From: Streptomonospora litoralis
GTDB taxonomy: Bacteria > Actinomycetota > Actinomycetes > Streptosporangiales > Streptosporangiaceae
DNA length: 64,000 nucleotides
Reading direction: 5' to 3'
Assembly (NCBI RefSeq): GCF_004323735.1
Contig: NZ_CP036455.1
Location: forward strand, 3,529,101 to 3,593,100
The position numbers and the translations under genes were made by a program. Positions 31,595 to 44,300 of the stretch are shown one piece after another. The notes below the pieces were generated by a model. The model saw nothing but the letters and a program-made list of their open reading frames with translations, did no database searches and was not told where the DNA came from. Each line of letters starts with the position of its first letter. The stretch's first letter is position 1.

Positions 31595-34353
31595 ACCTTG
31601 TGGAACGCGGTCAAGAGACTAAAGTCTTGCAGCACGCACTTTCCAGCGCATTTGCTGGGGAGCCCACATTCACCGTGATCGGCGGCGGGATCGGTAGCGG
31701 CAAAACCGAACTGATCCACTATGCCGCCGGCCTGGCGGCCGAGGCCGGCGTTTCCCACCTGCGAGCGACGAACTCGCCGCTACACGACTCTGTGCCGTTC
31801 GGCGTGGTGCGCCAACTCCTGCATCGACCACCCGTGGGCGATCGCGTTCCGTCATCAGTGGCGCGAAAACTGGACGACTTGGTGGACGAGGCGCTCTATG
31901 GCGAGGGGCAGAACCCGCCGCTCGGACAGATCCCTCTCACTCTCGGTAAGGAATTGTCGTCGGCGCTGGCGGATACTGTCCGTGACACGCCACTGCTAGT
32001 CACCGTCGACGACATCCACAACGCCGACTCCGCATCTTTGGGAGTTCTACAGCAAGTCATCGAGGGATGGCGCGGCGGCGGCCTGATGCTCGTGCTGAGC
32101 CAATCGCTGCATTGCGCGCCGGTGGACCCTTCATTCCATGTGGAAACGCTGCGTTCCCGTCTTTATGCGCGGCTGCGTCTGAATCCGCTGACGCGGGACG
32201 GAGTGCGCCGCCTGCTGTCGTCCCATATCGGCGAAAGCGCCGCCGAACGGCTGGCCGCCGATTACACGGACGCTTCCGGAGGGAATCCGCTTCTCCTGCG
32301 CTCCCTCATCGAGGATGCCAAGACCACCCCACCCGCCGCGGACTCGCCGGCCGTGGGCCGCGAATACCAGCAGTCCGTCCTGGCCTGCCTGCGGCGATGC
32401 AGCGACACGACGGTCGAGGCGGCCCAGGCGGCCGCCGTGCTGGCGACGTCGCGACGGCTGAGGTCGGCAACCCCGCTCCTGCTTGAGTACATGTTCGACG
32501 ACGGACCGAGAAGCGCCAAGCAGTCGCTGACCGTCCTGGAAGAGGTCGGGATCCTCGGCCCGGACCGTACCTTCCGCCTCGACGCCGCCAGAACGGCGAT
32601 CCTCAACGACCTGCCTCCCGAGCGGTACCGCGACCTCCGGGTCCGCGCTGTACACGCCATGCACCTCAAGGTCGGCCAGAACCATCGGAACGAGGCCATC
32701 CCCAACATGCTCGGCGACGCCACGTCGGGGACCTGGACGGTGGGCCTGCTGCTGGACGCGGCCGAGACGGACCTGGCCCAAGACGAGACGAGCAGCGCCA
32801 TCGCCCATCTGGAACTGGCCCTGGGCGTCTGCCCCGATGAAGTGGAGCGGTCCAAGGTGGTCACGGGTCTCACCCGGGCCAAATGGCGGGTCGACCCGCT
32901 GACGGCGGCCCAGCACTTCGACACCCTGCTCGCAGCCGACGTCAGGGGCGATCTGACCTCCCGCGACTCCGTGACTCTCATGCACCATCTCGCCTGGCAC
33001 GGCCAGGCCGAGAAGGTCGCCGAGGTGATAGAGCGGTCCTCGGCCGAGAAGGAAGCCGGCCAGACCGCCGAGATCGACTCGGCCTGCCAGCTCCTCGCCA
33101 ACACCCTGCCGGGGCTGAAGCCGTTCCTCAACGGGCTCGACAAACCGTTCGGCCGGCGGCATCCGGGTGCGACGCCACTCAGCGTGCGGGCACGCGCGGG
33201 CGATTCCCTCGCTCAGCTGCTCGAAGGCGGCTCCCGCGCCGATGCGATCAGCACCGCGGAGCAGATCCTGCGGACGTCCCGGCTGACGGACTCCACCCTG
33301 GAGGCCCTGGAGGCGGCCTTGCTGATCCTCCTCTCCTGCGAGCGATTCGAGGCGGCGCGGTCGGCCTGCGACGCACTGCTGGAGGAGGCGACCAAGCGCG
33401 GCGTGCCGACCTGGCGGGCCGTGCTGGCGGCGCACCGGGCCGAGATCGCGCTCCGCGAGGGCGATCCCGCCGCGGCGGAGCGCCTGGCCGGCGACGCGCT
33501 GGCCGTGCTCCCCCCGCGCAGCTGGGGGGTGGCCATCGGCGCGCCGCTGGGCACGCTGGTGATGGCCACCACCCTTCTGGGCAACCTGGACGAGGCCGCG
33601 GCCCATCTGCAGCACGAGGTCCCCGACAGCATGTACCGCAGCCGGTACTGCCTCGGCTACCTGCTCGCCCGCGGCAACCACTACCTCGCCACCGGCGACG
33701 TCCAGGTGGCCCGCGCCGACTTCGAGTTCTGCGGCGCCCTGATGAAGGGGTGGCGCATGGAGTCGCCGGGCTTCCAACCCTGGCGGTCGTCGGCGGCCGA
33801 GGCCCTGGCCTACCTGGGCCGGACCCGAGAGGCGCGGGAGCTGCTCGACGAGCAGCTCGCTCTCGCCGACGAGGAGGACCGGCGGGTTCGCGGCATCACG
33901 CTGGCCATGCGGGCGCGGATCGAACCCGTGGGCAACCGCCCGCCGCTGCTGAACGAAGCCGTCGAGCTGCTCCGCGCGTCCGGCGACCGGTTCTGCACGA
34001 GCCGGGCCGTGCTCGAACTCGGCCACACCTTCCACGCACTCGGAGACGAGCGGCAGGCGCGCCTGCTGGAGGAGCGGGCCGAGGTCCTGACCACGAAGCT
34101 CCGCAGCGAACAGAGACCCGCCCCCGCACCCGACACCGGCGAGGCGCCCACCGGTGCGTCGTCGCTGACCAAGTCCGAACGCCGGGTCGCCGAACTCGCC
34201 GCGGAGGGACTGACGAACCGGGAGATCTCACGCCGGTTCTACATCACCATCAGCACCGTCGAGCAGCACCTCACCAACGTCTACCGCAAACTAAACGTCA
34301 AGACGCGCCTCGCGCTGCCCGACGGACTCGCCGGACACGCCGACGCCTCATGA
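31591..34353 (+). CDS. LAL-type LuxR family pathway regulator
   Basis: A 920-residue activator of the large ATP-binding LuxR type (PikD/RapH-like). The AAA-like ATPase domain has Walker A GGIGSGKT (residues 32-39) and a Walker B-like LLVTVDDIHNAD near residue 135. A long middle part is built of TPR-like helices, and the C-terminal LuxR helix-turn-helix is at about residues 850-910 (SLTKSERRVAELAAEGLTNR, STVEQHLTNVYRKLNVKTR). Such proteins switch on PKS clusters. It converges with the PKS/thioesterase operon, and its last codon overlaps the thioesterase stop. ATG 31591 follows GGAGACTCAGGA. Confidence 0.92.
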   Translation: MNLVERGQETKVLQHALSSAFAGEPTFTVIGGGIGSGKTELIHYAAGLAAEAGVSHLRATNSPLHDSVPFGVVRQLLHRPPVGDRVPSSVARKLDDLVDEALYGEGQNPPLGQIPLTLGKELSSALADTVRDTPLLVTVDDIHNADSASLGVLQQVIEGWRGGGLMLVLSQSLHCAPVDPSFHVETLRSRLYARLRLNPLTRDGVRRLLSSHIGESAAERLAADYTDASGGNPLLLRSLIEDAKTTPPAADSPAVGREYQQSVLACLRRCSDTTVEAAQAAAVLATSRRLRSATPLLLEYMFDDGPRSAKQSLTVLEEVGILGPDRTFRLDAARTAILNDLPPERYRDLRVRAVHAMHLKVGQNHRNEAIPNMLGDATSGTWTVGLLLDAAETDLAQDETSSAIAHLELALGVCPDEVERSKVVTGLTRAKWRVDPLTAAQHFDTLLAADVRGDLTSRDSVTLMHHLAWHGQAEKVAEVIERSSAEKEAGQTAEIDSACQLLANTLPGLKPFLNGLDKPFGRRHPGATPLSVRARAGDSLAQLLEGGSRADAISTAEQILRTSRLTDSTLEALEAALLILLSCERFEAARSACDALLEEATKRGVPTWRAVLAAHRAEIALREGDPAAAERLAGDALAVLPPRSWGVAIGAPLGTLVMATTLLGNLDEAAAHLQHEVPDSMYRSRYCLGYLLARGNHYLATGDVQVARADFEFCGALMKGWRMESPGFQPWRSSAAEALAYLGRTREARELLDEQLALADEEDRRVRGITLAMRARIEPVGNRPPLLNEAVELLRASGDRFCTSRAVLELGHTFHALGDERQARLLEERAEVLTTKLRSEQRPAPAPDTGEAPTGASSLTKSERRVAELAAEGLTNREISRRFYITISTVEQHLTNVYRKLNVKTRLALPDGLAGHADAS

Positions 34354-35106
34354 CCGACCCCGCGGGGACACCGCGGACCCGACACGCGCCCCGATCTCCT
34401 TCGCGGCGCGTGTCGGGTCCTCTGTGGGATAGAAGTGCCCGCCGGGCAGCCGGCACAGCTCGAATCCCGCCGACGTGTGCTCCCGCCAGCCCGCCAGGTC
34501 CTCGGCGCCGACCCGCACGTCGTCGTCGCCGACGAAGCCGACGACCGGGCACGACAGCGGCGCGCCCGGCTCGTAGGCGTAGGTCTCGGCGGCCGTGTAG
34601 TCGCCGCGGATGGCCGGCATCAGCGCGGCCAGCAGCTCCTCGTCCTCCAGCAGTGAGGGGTCCGTGCCGCTGAGGCGGCGCAGCTCGGCGACGATGCCCG
34701 CGTCGTCCAGCAGGTGGATGCCGTCGCTGCGGTGTGCACTGGGCGCGCACCGCGCCGAGGCCATCAGCATCCGGGGGCCGGCGCCCTCCTCCTCCAGGCG
34801 CCGGGCGACCTCGAACGCGACCGTCGCCCCCAGGCTGTGCCCGAAGTAGACGACGGGGGTGTCGTCCGCGGGCCGCAGCACCTCGCGCAGTTCGTCGGCG
34901 AGGCGGGACACGTCGTCGAGGGGCCGCTCGCGGTGCCGGTCCTGGCGCCCGGGGTACTGGACGGCGAGCACCTCCGTCTGCGGAGCGAGCAGCTTCGACA
35001 GCGGGAAGAAGTAGCTCGCCGCTCCCCCGGCGTGGGGGAAGAAGACGAGCCTCGCCGCGCCCTCCTCGGCGGTGTGGAAACTACGCAGCCACAGGTCCGC
35101 GTTCAT
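34348..35106 (-). CDS. Type II (editing) thioesterase
   Basis: A 252-residue alpha/beta hydrolase of the TEII/GrsT group that clears wrong or decarboxylated acyl groups from PKS carrier domains. Family segments are [31 protein letters not shown], the nucleophile elbow GHSLGA (Ser91), and the C-terminal LPGGHFYP with the catalytic His. Its ATG overlaps the stop of the last PKS gene (ATGA), so it is translated with it. At the 3' side its stop overlaps the LAL stop in the sequence TCATGA (34348-34353). Confidence 0.93.
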   Translation of the reverse strand: MNADLWLRSFHTAEEGAARLVFFPHAGGAASYFFPLSKLLAPQTEVLAVQYPGRQDRHRERPLDDVSRLADELREVLRPADDTPVVYFGHSLGATVAFEVARRLEEEGAGPRMLMASARCAPSAHRSDGIHLLDDAGIVAELRRLSGTDPSLLEDEELLAALMPAIRGDYTAAETYAYEPGAPLSCPVVGFVGDDDVRVGAEDLAGWREHTSAGFELCRLPGGHFYPTEDPTRAAKEIGARVGSAVSPRGRS

Positions 35107-38100
35107 GTCGGCTCCTTACCGATCCAGTCGTCGATGGCCGCCGCGGTCTCGCCGGAGTACTCCTCCAGGATGGAGAAGTGGGTCCCTCTGACGTCGATCG
35201 CGTCGTGCGGGAACTCCCACGAGGAGCGCCAGTCCTCTCCGTGGGTCTCGCGGGCGTCCTGCGTGAGCGGTTCACGCGCCCGCACCAGCAGCGTGCGGCA
35301 CCGGGTGGGTTCGGGCACCCAGGCCCCGAACAGCCGCAGGTACCAGCCCATCGCGGTGAGCCGGTCGTCGGTGAGGGAGACGAACACCCCCTCGCGGTCG
35401 TGCATCCCGTCCATCAGCGCCAGACCGAACCGGGCCAGGATGTCGTTCTGCGGCGTGTAGGTGTCGACCAGCACCACCCCCGCGGGCGGGCAGCCGGTGC
35501 GCTCCAGGTAGGCGGCCACGGAGTTGGCGAACCAGCCCCCCGCCGACGAGCCGAGCAGCACGGGCGGCGTGTCGCCGGTGTCGGCGCGCACGGACTCGCC
35601 GAGGACCTCGATGGCGGCGCCGATGCTGCCCGGCAGGGGCTCGCCGTCGTTGAACCCCGGGCAGGGCAGCGCCGAGACGTCGCGGAGGCCGCGCAGGCCC
35701 GTGGCGAACCGGGCGTAGCCCTGGATGCCCGCGAGGGCCAGACACGAGGAGAAGCAGTACACCGGAGGTGCGGCCGCGCCCTGGGCCAGCTGGATGGCGG
35801 GGGTCGCCGGGCCGTCCTCGGCACCGGAGAACGACGGGCGCAGCGCGGCCGCCGCGTGCAGGAGGTCGAAGGCCTCGGCCCACTTGCCAGACTGGGTCGC
35901 CTGGGCGTACAGCGACATCAGCGTCGCGGAGGAACCCGCGCCCGCGGCGGGCTCGACCGGGCCGGAGCGGGGGCGCTCCGCCTCCGGCTCGTCCTCCACT
36001 CGGGCCAGCAGGTCGGCGGCGAGCTCGGCCGGGGTGGCGTGGTCGAAGACGAGGGTCGCGGGCAGCCGCAGCTCCAGCGCCTGCTGCAGGCGGTTGCGCA
36101 GGTCCACCGCCGACAGGGAGTCGAACCCGGCGTCGACCAGCGAGTGCTCCGTGCCCACGTCGCCGCTGCCCGGGTACCCGAGCACCGCCGCGGTGTGGGT
36201 GCGGACCAGGTCGACCACGGCGTCGCGCCGCTCGTCCGGCGACAGGCCGGTCAGGCGCCTGCGCGGGCTGTCCTCGGCCGGGGCGGCGCCGGCGGCCGCG
36301 GCGGCGCGCACGGGGGCCCGCACGAGGCCGCGCAGCAGGGTCGGCACCGACGCGTCGTGGTAGTTGGACCGCACGGTGTCCAGGTCGACGCGCATCGGTA
36401 GCGTGGCGGCGGTCTGCGACCGCAGGGCGGCGTCGAAGAGGGCGAGCCCGCCCTCCGGCTCCAGGGCCACCAGACCGGACCGCGACACCCGCTGGTCGTG
36501 TCCCGTGCCGCCGGCCATGCCGTCGCCGGCCCAGGGCCCCCAGGCCAGCGAGAAGGCGGGGACTCCTGCGCGCCGCAGCCGGACGGCGAAGGCGTCGAGG
36601 AACGCGTTGGCCGCGGCGTAGTTGGCCTGGCCCGCACCGCCGAAGACCCCGGCGGCGGAGGAGAAGCACACGAAGGCGTCGAGGTCCGCTTCCCGCGTCA
36701 ACTCGCGGAGGTGCAGGGCGCCGTCGACCTTGGGGCGCAGCACGCCGTCGAGTCGTTCGGGGGTCAGCGCTGTGACGGTCCCGTCGTCGAGGACGCCGGC
36801 CAGGTGGACGACCGCGGTGAGCGGGTGGTCCGGGTCGACCTCGGCGAGGGCTCGGGCGAGGTCCGCGCGCGAGGAGGCGTCGCAGGCGACCAGGCGGGGT
36901 TCGGCCCCGGCTTCGGCCAGCTCGGCGCAGAACTCGGCGGCGCCGGGCGCCTCGGCGCCGCGGCGGCCCGTGAGCAGGAGGCGGCGGACGCCGTGCTCGG
37001 CGACCAGGTGGCGGCTGACGGCGCGGCCCAGGGCACCGGTGGCCCCCGTGACCAGGACCGTGCCCTCGGGGTCCAGGGTGACCCGCTCGGCCGCGGAGTC
37101 GCCGTCCGCACAGTCGCCGTCGGCGGCGACTGCCACGTCGAAGCGGGAGAGCCGGGGCGCCGAGGCGCGGCCGTTCCGGAGGGCGAGCACGGGACCCTCC
37201 GCCGCCGCGGCGGCGGGAAGAACGGCCCGGGTGGCGTCGGTGTCGTCGACGTCCAGCAGGCCGAACCGGCCCGGGTGCTCGCTCTGCGCGGAGCGGACCA
37301 GGCCGTGCAGGGCCGCTCCGGGGAGGTCGGCGAGGTCGTCCGCGCCGGTCTCCACGGCACCGGCGGTCACGAAGAGCAGGCGGGTGTCGGCCAGGGCCTC
37401 GGCCGCGACCCACTCCTGGACCAGGCCGAGGGCACGGCCGGTTGCTTCGCGGACGGCGCCGGCCGTGTCGCCGGTAAGGGCGCCGGCGACCGCGACGGCG
37501 ACGTCCGGGGCGACGCTGCCCGTTTCGACCGTCCCGGCCAGCGCGTCGACGTCGGCGTAGGACTCGACCTGGGTGCCCGCCCGGGCGAGGGCGTCGCCCA
37601 GGCCGATCGGGTCGGGGCCGATCACGGCCGCCCGCCTCGGGGCCGCGGTCCCGGCCTCGGCGGCCTGCCAGTCGGGCCGGTACAGCGGGAGGGCGGAGGC
37701 GGCCGCCGCGGAGCCGGCGGTGCCCGCGGGCCGCAGCCAGAGGCGTTCCACCTCGGCCACTACAGAGCCCGCGCCGTCGGTGGCCAGCAGGCCGACACCG
37801 CCGCCGCCGACCGGGGCGATGCGCACCCGGATACCGCTCGCGCCGGTGGCGTGGATCCGCGCCCCGCTCCAGGAGAACGGCACCAGACCGCCGTCCAGCC
37901 CCTCCAGCTCGGCGAAGGCCAGCGCGTGCAGCGCCGCGTCCAGCAGCGCCGGGTGCAGCACGAACTCTTGGGCCTGCTCCCGCACCGGTTCGGGCAGCGC
38001 CACGTCGGCGAAGACCACCCGGCCGCCGTCGGCGGCGGCCTCCGAATCGCCGGGCTTCCGGGTCCAGACCCGCTGCAGTCCCTGGAACGCCGGGCCGTAG

Positions 38101-41100
38101 CCGAAGCCGCCCTCGGCCAGCCGGTCGTAGAGACCATCGACCACGGCCTCCTCCGCCGTCTCCGGGATCGCGGTGACGGCGGCCGCCTCGGGGGCCGGGG
38201 GGCCTGCCTCGGCGGCCAGGGCTCCTTCGGCGTGGCACCGCCAGGCGGCCTGCTCGTCGGCGGCCGAGCGCGAGTACACCGCGATGCCCGGCCGCTCGCC
38301 CTGCTCGACCACCACCTGCAACTCGACCTCGCCGCGGGGCGGCAGCACCAGCGGCTGCTGCAGGGTCAACTCCTCGACCCCGCCGCAGCCCGCCCGCAGC
38401 GCCGCGTGCAGCCCCAGCTCCAGCAGCGCCGTACCCGGCACCCACACCCGGCCGCCCACCGCATGATCGGCCAACCACGGGTGCGAGGCCACCGACACCC
38501 GGCCCGTCCACACCACACCCCGGCCGTCGGCCAGCTCCACCATGCCCGGCACCAGTCCGTGGCCCGACTCGGCCACGGCCCCGGCGTTGCCGGGTTCCAG
38601 CCAGAACCTTTGCCGCTGGAACGCATAGGTCGGCAGCTCAATCCGAGCCGCGCGCTCCGCGCTGTGCGCGTCCAGCGCCCCGACCACCTCCCGCCAGTCG
38701 ACCGGCGTCCCGTCGACCCACAGGTCGGCCACCGCACCCAGCACGGCCTCGACCTCGCCGCGGCCCCGCCGCAGCGCCGCGACCAGCACCGCGTCATCGG
38801 AGTCCGCCGCCCCCAGGCAGGCGCCCACCTGCGAGACCAGTCCTCCGTCCGGTCCGACCTCGACGAAGCGCGAAGCCCCGGCTTCGGCCATCGCCCCCAC
38901 CCCGTCGGCGAAACGCACCGTCTGGCGCACATGGCGCACCCAGTACTCCGGCGAGCACAGCTCGTCGGACACGGCCACGCCGCCCGACACGTTGGAGACC
39001 ACGCCCAACCGGGGCGGGGAGAACTCCACCTCCTCCAGCACCCGCCGGAAGTCGTCCAGCATCGGCTCCATCAGCGCCGAGTGGAACGCCCGGCCCACAC
39101 TCAGCCGTCTGGTCTTGCGGCCCTGTTCCCGCAGCCGCTCCGCGACCGCCTCCACCGCCTGCTCCGCACCGGAGACCACCACCGACTCCGGTGCGTTGAC
39201 CGCGGCGAGGGCGACCTCGTCCGCCCGGTCCTCCAGCAGAGGCCGCACCTCCTCCTCCGCGGCCTGCACCGAGAGCATCGCGCCGCCCTCGGGCAACTCC
39301 TCCATCAACCGACCCCGCGCCGCCACCACCCGCGCCGCATCGGCCAACGACCACACACCCGCCACATGCGCCGCCGCCAACTCCCCCACCGAATGCCCCA
39401 TCACACACCCGGGCTCGACCCCCCACGACTCCAACAACCGGAACAGAGCCACCTCCACCGCGAACAACCCCGCCTGCGCGAACACCGTCCGCTCCAACAC
39501 CCGCGCGTCCTCGCCCCACACGACATCCCGCACCCCGCTACCGAGGTGGCCCTCCAACTCCGCCACCGCCGCGTCGAACACCTCGGCGAACACCGAAAAC
39601 CGCCCATGCAGCTCGCGGCCCATCCCCAACCGCTGCGCACCCTGCCCCGAGAACACCACCCCGACCCTGCCCGCACGGGCCCGGCCCACCACACCGCGCA
39701 CCGGCGCCGCACCCGCGGCCACCGCATCCAGCCCCGCACTCACCTCCTCCGCGTCCGACCCGAGCACCACCGCCCGCTCCTCGAAACCACTGCGCCCCGC
39801 CAGCCCCGCAGCCGCAGCCCCCACATCCACACCAGGCGCCTCCCGCCCGAACCGCGCCAACCGCTCCGCCTGCCCCCGCAGACCCGACACACCCCGCCCC
39901 GACACCACCCACGGCACCACCGGCACCTCTCCACCGGGCTCCGCCGACCCCGCCGGCCCGCCCTCGAAAACAGGCGCCTCCTCCACCGGCGCCTCCTCCA
40001 GCACCACATGCGCGTTCGTCCCGGAGAACCCGAACCCCGAAACCGCCGACCGCCGGGGGCGGCCGTCGCGCTCCCAGGCGCGCGTCCGGGTCAGCAGCCG
40101 CACCTCGCCGCCCGACCAGTCGACGGCGGGGGTCGGCTCGTCGGCGTGCAGAGTCCGCGGCAGGGTTTCGTGCCGCAGGGCCTGGATCATCTTGATCACG
40201 CCGCCCACGCCGGCCGCGCCCTGGGTGTGGCCGATGTTCGACTTCAGCGAGCCCAGCCACAGCGGGCGCCCGCGCTCCCGCCCGTAGACACCCATGAGCG
40301 CCTGGGCCTCGATCGGGTCGCCCAGGCTCGTCCCGGTCCCGTGCGCCTCCACCGCGTCGACCTCGTCGGGAGTGATCCCGGCGTCCTCCAGCGCCGCGCG
40401 CACCACCCGCTGCTGGGCGGGCCCGTTGGGCGCCGTCAAGCCGCTCGACGCGCCGTCCTGGTTCACCGCGGAGCCGCGCACCAGCCCCAGCACCCGGTGC
40501 CCCAGGCGCCGCGCCCGCGACAGCCGTTCGACCGCGAGCATGCCGACGCCCTCGCCCCAGCCGGTACCGTCCGCGTCGGCGGAGAACGCCTTGCACCGGC
40601 CGTCCAAGGCCAGGCCTTTCTGCCGGCTGAAGTCGGTGAACGCGACGGGGGTGGACATGACCATCGACCCGCCGACCAGCGCCAGCTCGCACTCCTCGCG
40701 GCGCAGCGCCTGCGCGGCCAGGTGCAGCGCGACCAGCGACGACGAACACGCGGTGTCCACCGTCAGCGCCGGACCCTCGAAGCCGAAGGTGTAGGACACC
40801 CGGCCCGACGCGATGCTGCCCGCGTTTCCGGCGCCGAGATAGCCTTCGAGGTCGTCGGGCACCCGGTTCAGCCGACGCGAGTAGTCCTGATACATCACCC
40901 CCGCGAACACGCCGGTCGCGCTGCCCCGCAGGTCCCGCGGGTCGACGCCGGTGTTCTCCAGCGCCTCCCACGCCGTCTCCAGCAGCAGCCGCTGCTGCGG
41001 GTCCATGCCCAGCGCCTCGCGCGGCGAGATGCCGAAGAAGGCGGCGTCGAAGTCGTAGGCGCCGTCGACGAACCCGCCTTCGAGTGCGTACGACGTCCCG

Positions 41101-41360
41101 GGGGCAGCGCCCTCGGGGTCGTGGATCGCCTCCAGGTCCCAGCCGCGGTCCTCCGGGAAGGGGGTGATCGCGTCGCGCTCGGAGGCCACCAGGTCCCACA
41201 GCTCGCCGGGAGTGGTGACGCCGCCGGGATAGCGGCAGGCCATGCCCACGACCGCGATCGGCTCCCGGGCGTCGTCCTCCACCTGCTTGAGCTGTTCGCG
41301 CGTGCGGTGGAGGTCGGCCGTGACCTTCTTCAGGTAGCTGCGAAGCTTCTCTTCACTCAT
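35103..41360 (-). CDS. Type I PKS, final module KS-AT-DH-KR-ACP-TE
   Basis: 2085 residues. Order: N-terminal coiled-coil docking region (1-30), KS (active Cys205, then [12 protein letters not shown] and KSNIGH), AT (Ser657 in GHSVGE, specificity box RAFH, predicting malonyl-CoA), DH (His966 in [10 protein letters not shown], Asp1141 in [12 protein letters not shown]), KR (Tyr1581 in [12 protein letters not shown] present, B-type), ACP (Ser1748 in [10 protein letters not shown]), thioesterase (Ser1939 in GSSAGGW, Asp in LVDTYTP, His in [10 protein letters not shown]). All catalytic residues are present. It should add two carbons, leave an alpha,beta double bond and release the chain, by macrolactone or diolide formation. 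ATG 41360 overlaps the end of the preceding PKS gene. The AT-DH part is a near copy of that in the preceding gene. Confidence 0.95.
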   Translation of the reverse strand: MSEEKLRSYLKKVTADLHRTREQLKQVEDDAREPIAVVGMACRYPGGVTTPGELWDLVASERDAITPFPEDRGWDLEAIHDPEGAAPGTSYALEGGFVDGAYDFDAAFFGISPREALGMDPQQRLLLETAWEALENTGVDPRDLRGSATGVFAGVMYQDYSRRLNRVPDDLEGYLGAGNAGSIASGRVSYTFGFEGPALTVDTACSSSLVALHLAAQALRREECELALVGGSMVMSTPVAFTDFSRQKGLALDGRCKAFSADADGTGWGEGVGMLAVERLSRARRLGHRVLGLVRGSAVNQDGASSGLTAPNGPAQQRVVRAALEDAGITPDEVDAVEAHGTGTSLGDPIEAQALMGVYGRERGRPLWLGSLKSNIGHTQGAAGVGGVIKMIQALRHETLPRTLHADEPTPAVDWSGGEVRLLTRTRAWERDGRPRRSAVSGFGFSGTNAHVVLEEAPVEEAPVFEGGPAGSAEPGGEVPVVPWVVSGRGVSGLRGQAERLARFGREAPGVDVGAAAAGLAGRSGFEERAVVLGSDAEEVSAGLDAVAAGAAPVRGVVGRARAGRVGVVFSGQGAQRLGMGRELHGRFSVFAEVFDAAVAELEGHLGSGVRDVVWGEDARVLERTVFAQAGLFAVEVALFRLLESWGVEPGCVMGHSVGELAAAHVAGVWSLADAARVVAARGRLMEELPEGGAMLSVQAAEEEVRPLLEDRADEVALAAVNAPESVVVSGAEQAVEAVAERLREQGRKTRRLSVGRAFHSALMEPMLDDFRRVLEEVEFSPPRLGVVSNVSGGVAVSDELCSPEYWVRHVRQTVRFADGVGAMAEAGASRFVEVGPDGGLVSQVGACLGAADSDDAVLVAALRRGRGEVEAVLGAVADLWVDGTPVDWREVVGALDAHSAERAARIELPTYAFQRQRFWLEPGNAGAVAESGHGLVPGMVELADGRGVVWTGRVSVASHPWLADHAVGGRVWVPGTALLELGLHAALRAGCGGVEELTLQQPLVLPPRGEVELQVVVEQGERPGIAVYSRSAADEQAAWRCHAEGALAAEAGPPAPEAAAVTAIPETAEEAVVDGLYDRLAEGGFGYGPAFQGLQRVWTRKPGDSEAAADGGRVVFADVALPEPVREQAQEFVLHPALLDAALHALAFAELEGLDGGLVPFSWSGARIHATGASGIRVRIAPVGGGGVGLLATDGAGSVVAEVERLWLRPAGTAGSAAAASALPLYRPDWQAAEAGTAAPRRAAVIGPDPIGLGDALARAGTQVESYADVDALAGTVETGSVAPDVAVAVAGALTGDTAGAVREATGRALGLVQEWVAAEALADTRLLFVTAGAVETGADDLADLPGAALHGLVRSAQSEHPGRFGLLDVDDTDATRAVLPAAAAAEGPVLALRNGRASAPRLSRFDVAVAADGDCADGDSAAERVTLDPEGTVLVTGATGALGRAVSRHLVAEHGVRRLLLTGRRGAEAPGAAEFCAELAEAGAEPRLVACDASSRADLARALAEVDPDHPLTAVVHLAGVLDDGTVTALTPERLDGVLRPKVDGALHLRELTREADLDAFVCFSSAAGVFGGAGQANYAAANAFLDAFAVRLRRAGVPAFSLAWGPWAGDGMAGGTGHDQRVSRSGLVALEPEGGLALFDAALRSQTAATLPMRVDLDTVRSNYHDASVPTLLRGLVRAPVRAAAAAGAAPAEDSPRRRLTGLSPDERRDAVVDLVRTHTAAVLGYPGSGDVGTEHSLVDAGFDSLSAVDLRNRLQQALELRLPATLVFDHATPAELAADLLARVEDEPEAERPRSGPVEPAAGAGSSATLMSLYAQATQSGKWAEAFDLLHAAAALRPSFSGAEDGPATPAIQLAQGAAAPPVYCFSSCLALAGIQGYARFATGLRGLRDVSALPCPGFNDGEPLPGSIGAAIEVLGESVRADTGDTPPVLLGSSAGGWFANSVAAYLERTGCPPAGVVLVDTYTPQNDILARFGLALMDGMHDREGVFVSLTDDRLTAMGWYLRLFGAWVPEPTRCRTLLVRAREPLTQDARETHGEDWRSSWEFPHDAIDVRGTHFSILEEYSGETAAAIDDWIGKEPT
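37661..40019 (-). repeat. AT-DH block, copy 1 (in the final PKS gene)
   Basis: This stretch of about 2.36 kb matches 43188-45498 almost base for base over long runs. It spans the post-KS linker, AT and DH up to the start of the KR region. The parts on either side (KS, KR, ACP) are far less alike. Differences are concentrated in the AT segment around 39100-39290, the end of the DH and a 15-base insertion near 39985. Confidence 0.9.
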
Positions 41361-44300
41361 CAGATATTCCGAGCTCCTGGTCGATAAAGGCGAACATCTC
41401 GTCGTCGCTGGCGGACTCGATCCGGGTGGCCGTGGCGCCCTCCTCCGCGCCGCCTCCGTTCTCCTGCACGCTGTCGAGTACGGCCCGCAGCCGGGCCAAC
41501 CGGTCGCGTCCCGCACCGTTTTCGGCGAATCCGCGGATGCGCTGCTCCAGCTCGTCCAGCTCAGCGCGGGCGCGGGCCTCGGGATCAGGCAGCAGCTCGC
41601 CGCAGAGGTACTCCCCGATGGCGGCAGCGGTCGGGTAGTCGAAGAGGAGCGTCACCGGAAGCCGCAGCCCGGTGGCCTTGTTCAGCCGGTTGCGCAGCTC
41701 CACGGCGGTCAGCGAGTCGAATCCGGCGTCGAGCAGGCCCTGCTCGGAATCGATCGCCTCAGCGCCGGCGTAACCGAGTACCGCCGCCGCGGTGCCGCGG
41801 ACCAGCTCCCGCACCGTGTTGCGGCTCTCGGTTTCGGGCAGCGCGGCCAGCCGGTCCGCGAGGGACTCGGCGGGGCCCGCGACAGGCGCGGCGGGCGCGG
41901 GGACGTCGGCCACCAGTGCGGGGACGGCGCCCCTTCGCTCGCCGGTGCCCGGTGCGAGCGCGCTCAGCACCGGGGGGAGGAGTCCGTCCTGTGCGGCCCT
42001 GCGCAGCGCGGCCGTGTCGAGCCGCACCGGGGCGACGACCGGTTCGGCCGTGCGCAGCGCCGCGTCGAAGAGGGCGAGCGCCTCCGCCGACTCCATCGGC
42101 TCCACGCCGGAGCGGGCGACGCGCCGCAGGTCGGCTTCGCCGAGCTTCTCCGTCATGCCGCTGCTCTGGGCCCACAGACCCCACGCCATCGACGTGACGG
42201 GCGCGCCTTCACCGCGCAGCCGGGTGGCGAGGGCGTCCAGGGCGGCGTTGGCGGCGGCGTAGGCGCCCTGCCCGGCGCCGCCGAGGGTGCCCGACACCGA
42301 CGAGAAGAGGACGAACGCCGCGGGATCCAAGTGGCGGACCTGCTCCCAGACGGTGACGGCGCCGTCGATCTTCGGGCGCAGGACGGTGGCGATCCGCTCC
42401 GGGGTGAGGCCCGAGACGACACCGTCGTCGAGGACTCCCGCGGCGTGCACCACGGCCTTCAGCGGCAGGTCCGCGGGTATCCCGCCGACCACCTCGGCCA
42501 CGGCGCCGGGGTCGGTCGTGTCGCAGGCGGCGACGGTGACCCGGGCGCCCAGGGCGGCCAACTCCGCGCGCAGTTCGGGCATGCCGGGCGCCTCGGCGCC
42601 GCGGCGGCCGGTGAGGACGAGGCTGCGCACACCGTGGTGCTCGGCGAGGTGCCGGGCGATCAGGGCGCCGAGGCCGCCGGTGGCGCCGGTGATCAGCACG
42701 GTTCCGTCGGTGTCGGGGAGCACGGCGCTGTCGTCCGGCGGCGCGGGGACAAGCCGCCGGGCCCGGACGGTGTCGTCCTCCACTCGTAGCTCCGCCTCCC
42801 CGCGCGCGGCCAGAAGCGACTCCGCCGCGGAACCGGCGTCGTCGGCGACGGCGAGCACGAAGCGGTCCGGATACTCGTTCTGCGCGGATCGGACCAGCCC
42901 CCACACCGCCGCCGTGACGATGTCGTCGTCGGCGGGCGGGCCGGTCGCGACGAACGCCAGGCGCGCGTCGGCGAACCGCTCGTCGGCGAGCCAGGCCTGC
43001 ACCAGCGCGAGCGCCCAGCCGGTCGCCTGCCGCGCCGCCTCCGGCGCGGCGGCGAGTTCGCCGGTCCACGGCTTGTGCGGGATCGCCACCAGTTCGGGTA
43101 CGGGGTCGGGGAGGTCGCGCAGGGACTCGGCGCCGGCGCCGGCCTCCAGCACAGCGGGCCGCGCGGACCCCGCCCATCCGACATCGACGGCCTGCCAGTC
43201 GGGCCGGTACAGCGGGAGGGCGGAGGCGGCCGCCGCGGAGCCGGCGGTGCCCGCGGGCCGCAGCCAGAGGCGTTCCACCTCGGCCACCGCAGAGCCCGCT
43301 GCGTCGGTGGCCAGCAGGCCGACACCGCCGCCGCCGAGCGGGACGATGCGCACGCGCACCGTTGCGGCACCCGCGGCGTAGACCCGCACCCCGCTCCAGG
43401 AGAACGGCAGCAGCCCGCCGTCCAGCCCCTCCAGTTCGGCGAAGGCCAGCGCGTGCAGCGCCGCGTCCAGCAGCGCCGGGTGCAGCACGAACTCCTGGGC
43501 CTGCTCCCGCACCGGGTCGGGCAGCGCCGCCTCGGCGAACACCGCCCCGTCACCGGTGGACGCGTCGGTCCAGACCCGCTGGAGACCCTGGAACGCCGGG
43601 CCGTAGCCGAAGCCGCCCTCGGCCAGCCGGTCGTAGAGACCCTCGGCGGACAGCTCCTCGGCCGTCTCCGGCACGCCCGCCGAGGTCGGCGGGCTTCCCG
43701 CGTCCGTCGCCAGGGTTCCTTCGGCGTGGCACCGCCAGGCGGCCTGCTCGTCGGCGGCCGACCGCGAGTACACCGCGATACCCGGCCGCTCGCCCTGCTC
43801 GACCACCACCTGCAACTCCACCTCACCGCGAGGCGGCAGCACCAGCGGCTGCTGCAGCGTCAGCTCCTCGACCCCGCCGCAGCCCGTCCCCAGCGCCGCG
43901 TGCAGCCCCAGCTCCAGCAGCGCCGTACCCGGCACCCACACCCGGCCGCCCACCGCATGATCGGCCAACCACGGATGCGAAGCCACCGACACCCGGCCCG
44001 TCCACACCACACCCCGGCCGTCGGCCAGCTCGACCGCCCGGTCCACCAGCCCGTGCCGGTTCCGCGCCTCCGCGTCAGAGCCGCCGGCCTCCAGCCAGAA
44101 CCTTTGCCGCTGGAACGCATAGGTCGGCAGCTCGATCCGAGCCGCGCGCTCCGCGCTGTGCGCGTCGAGCGCCCCGACCACCTCCCGCCAGTCGACCGGC
44201 GTCCCGTCGACCCACAGGTCGGCCACCGCACCCAGCACGGCCTCGACCTCGCCGCGGCCCCGCCGCAGCGCCGCGACCAGCACCGCGTCATCGGAGTCCA

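Noticed and set aside
36498-41387. Very long plus-strand open frame opposite the last PKS gene
   Set aside because: It is the complementary-frame shadow of the PKS coding sequence. Its translation is low in complexity, has no family similarity and has no ribosome binding site.
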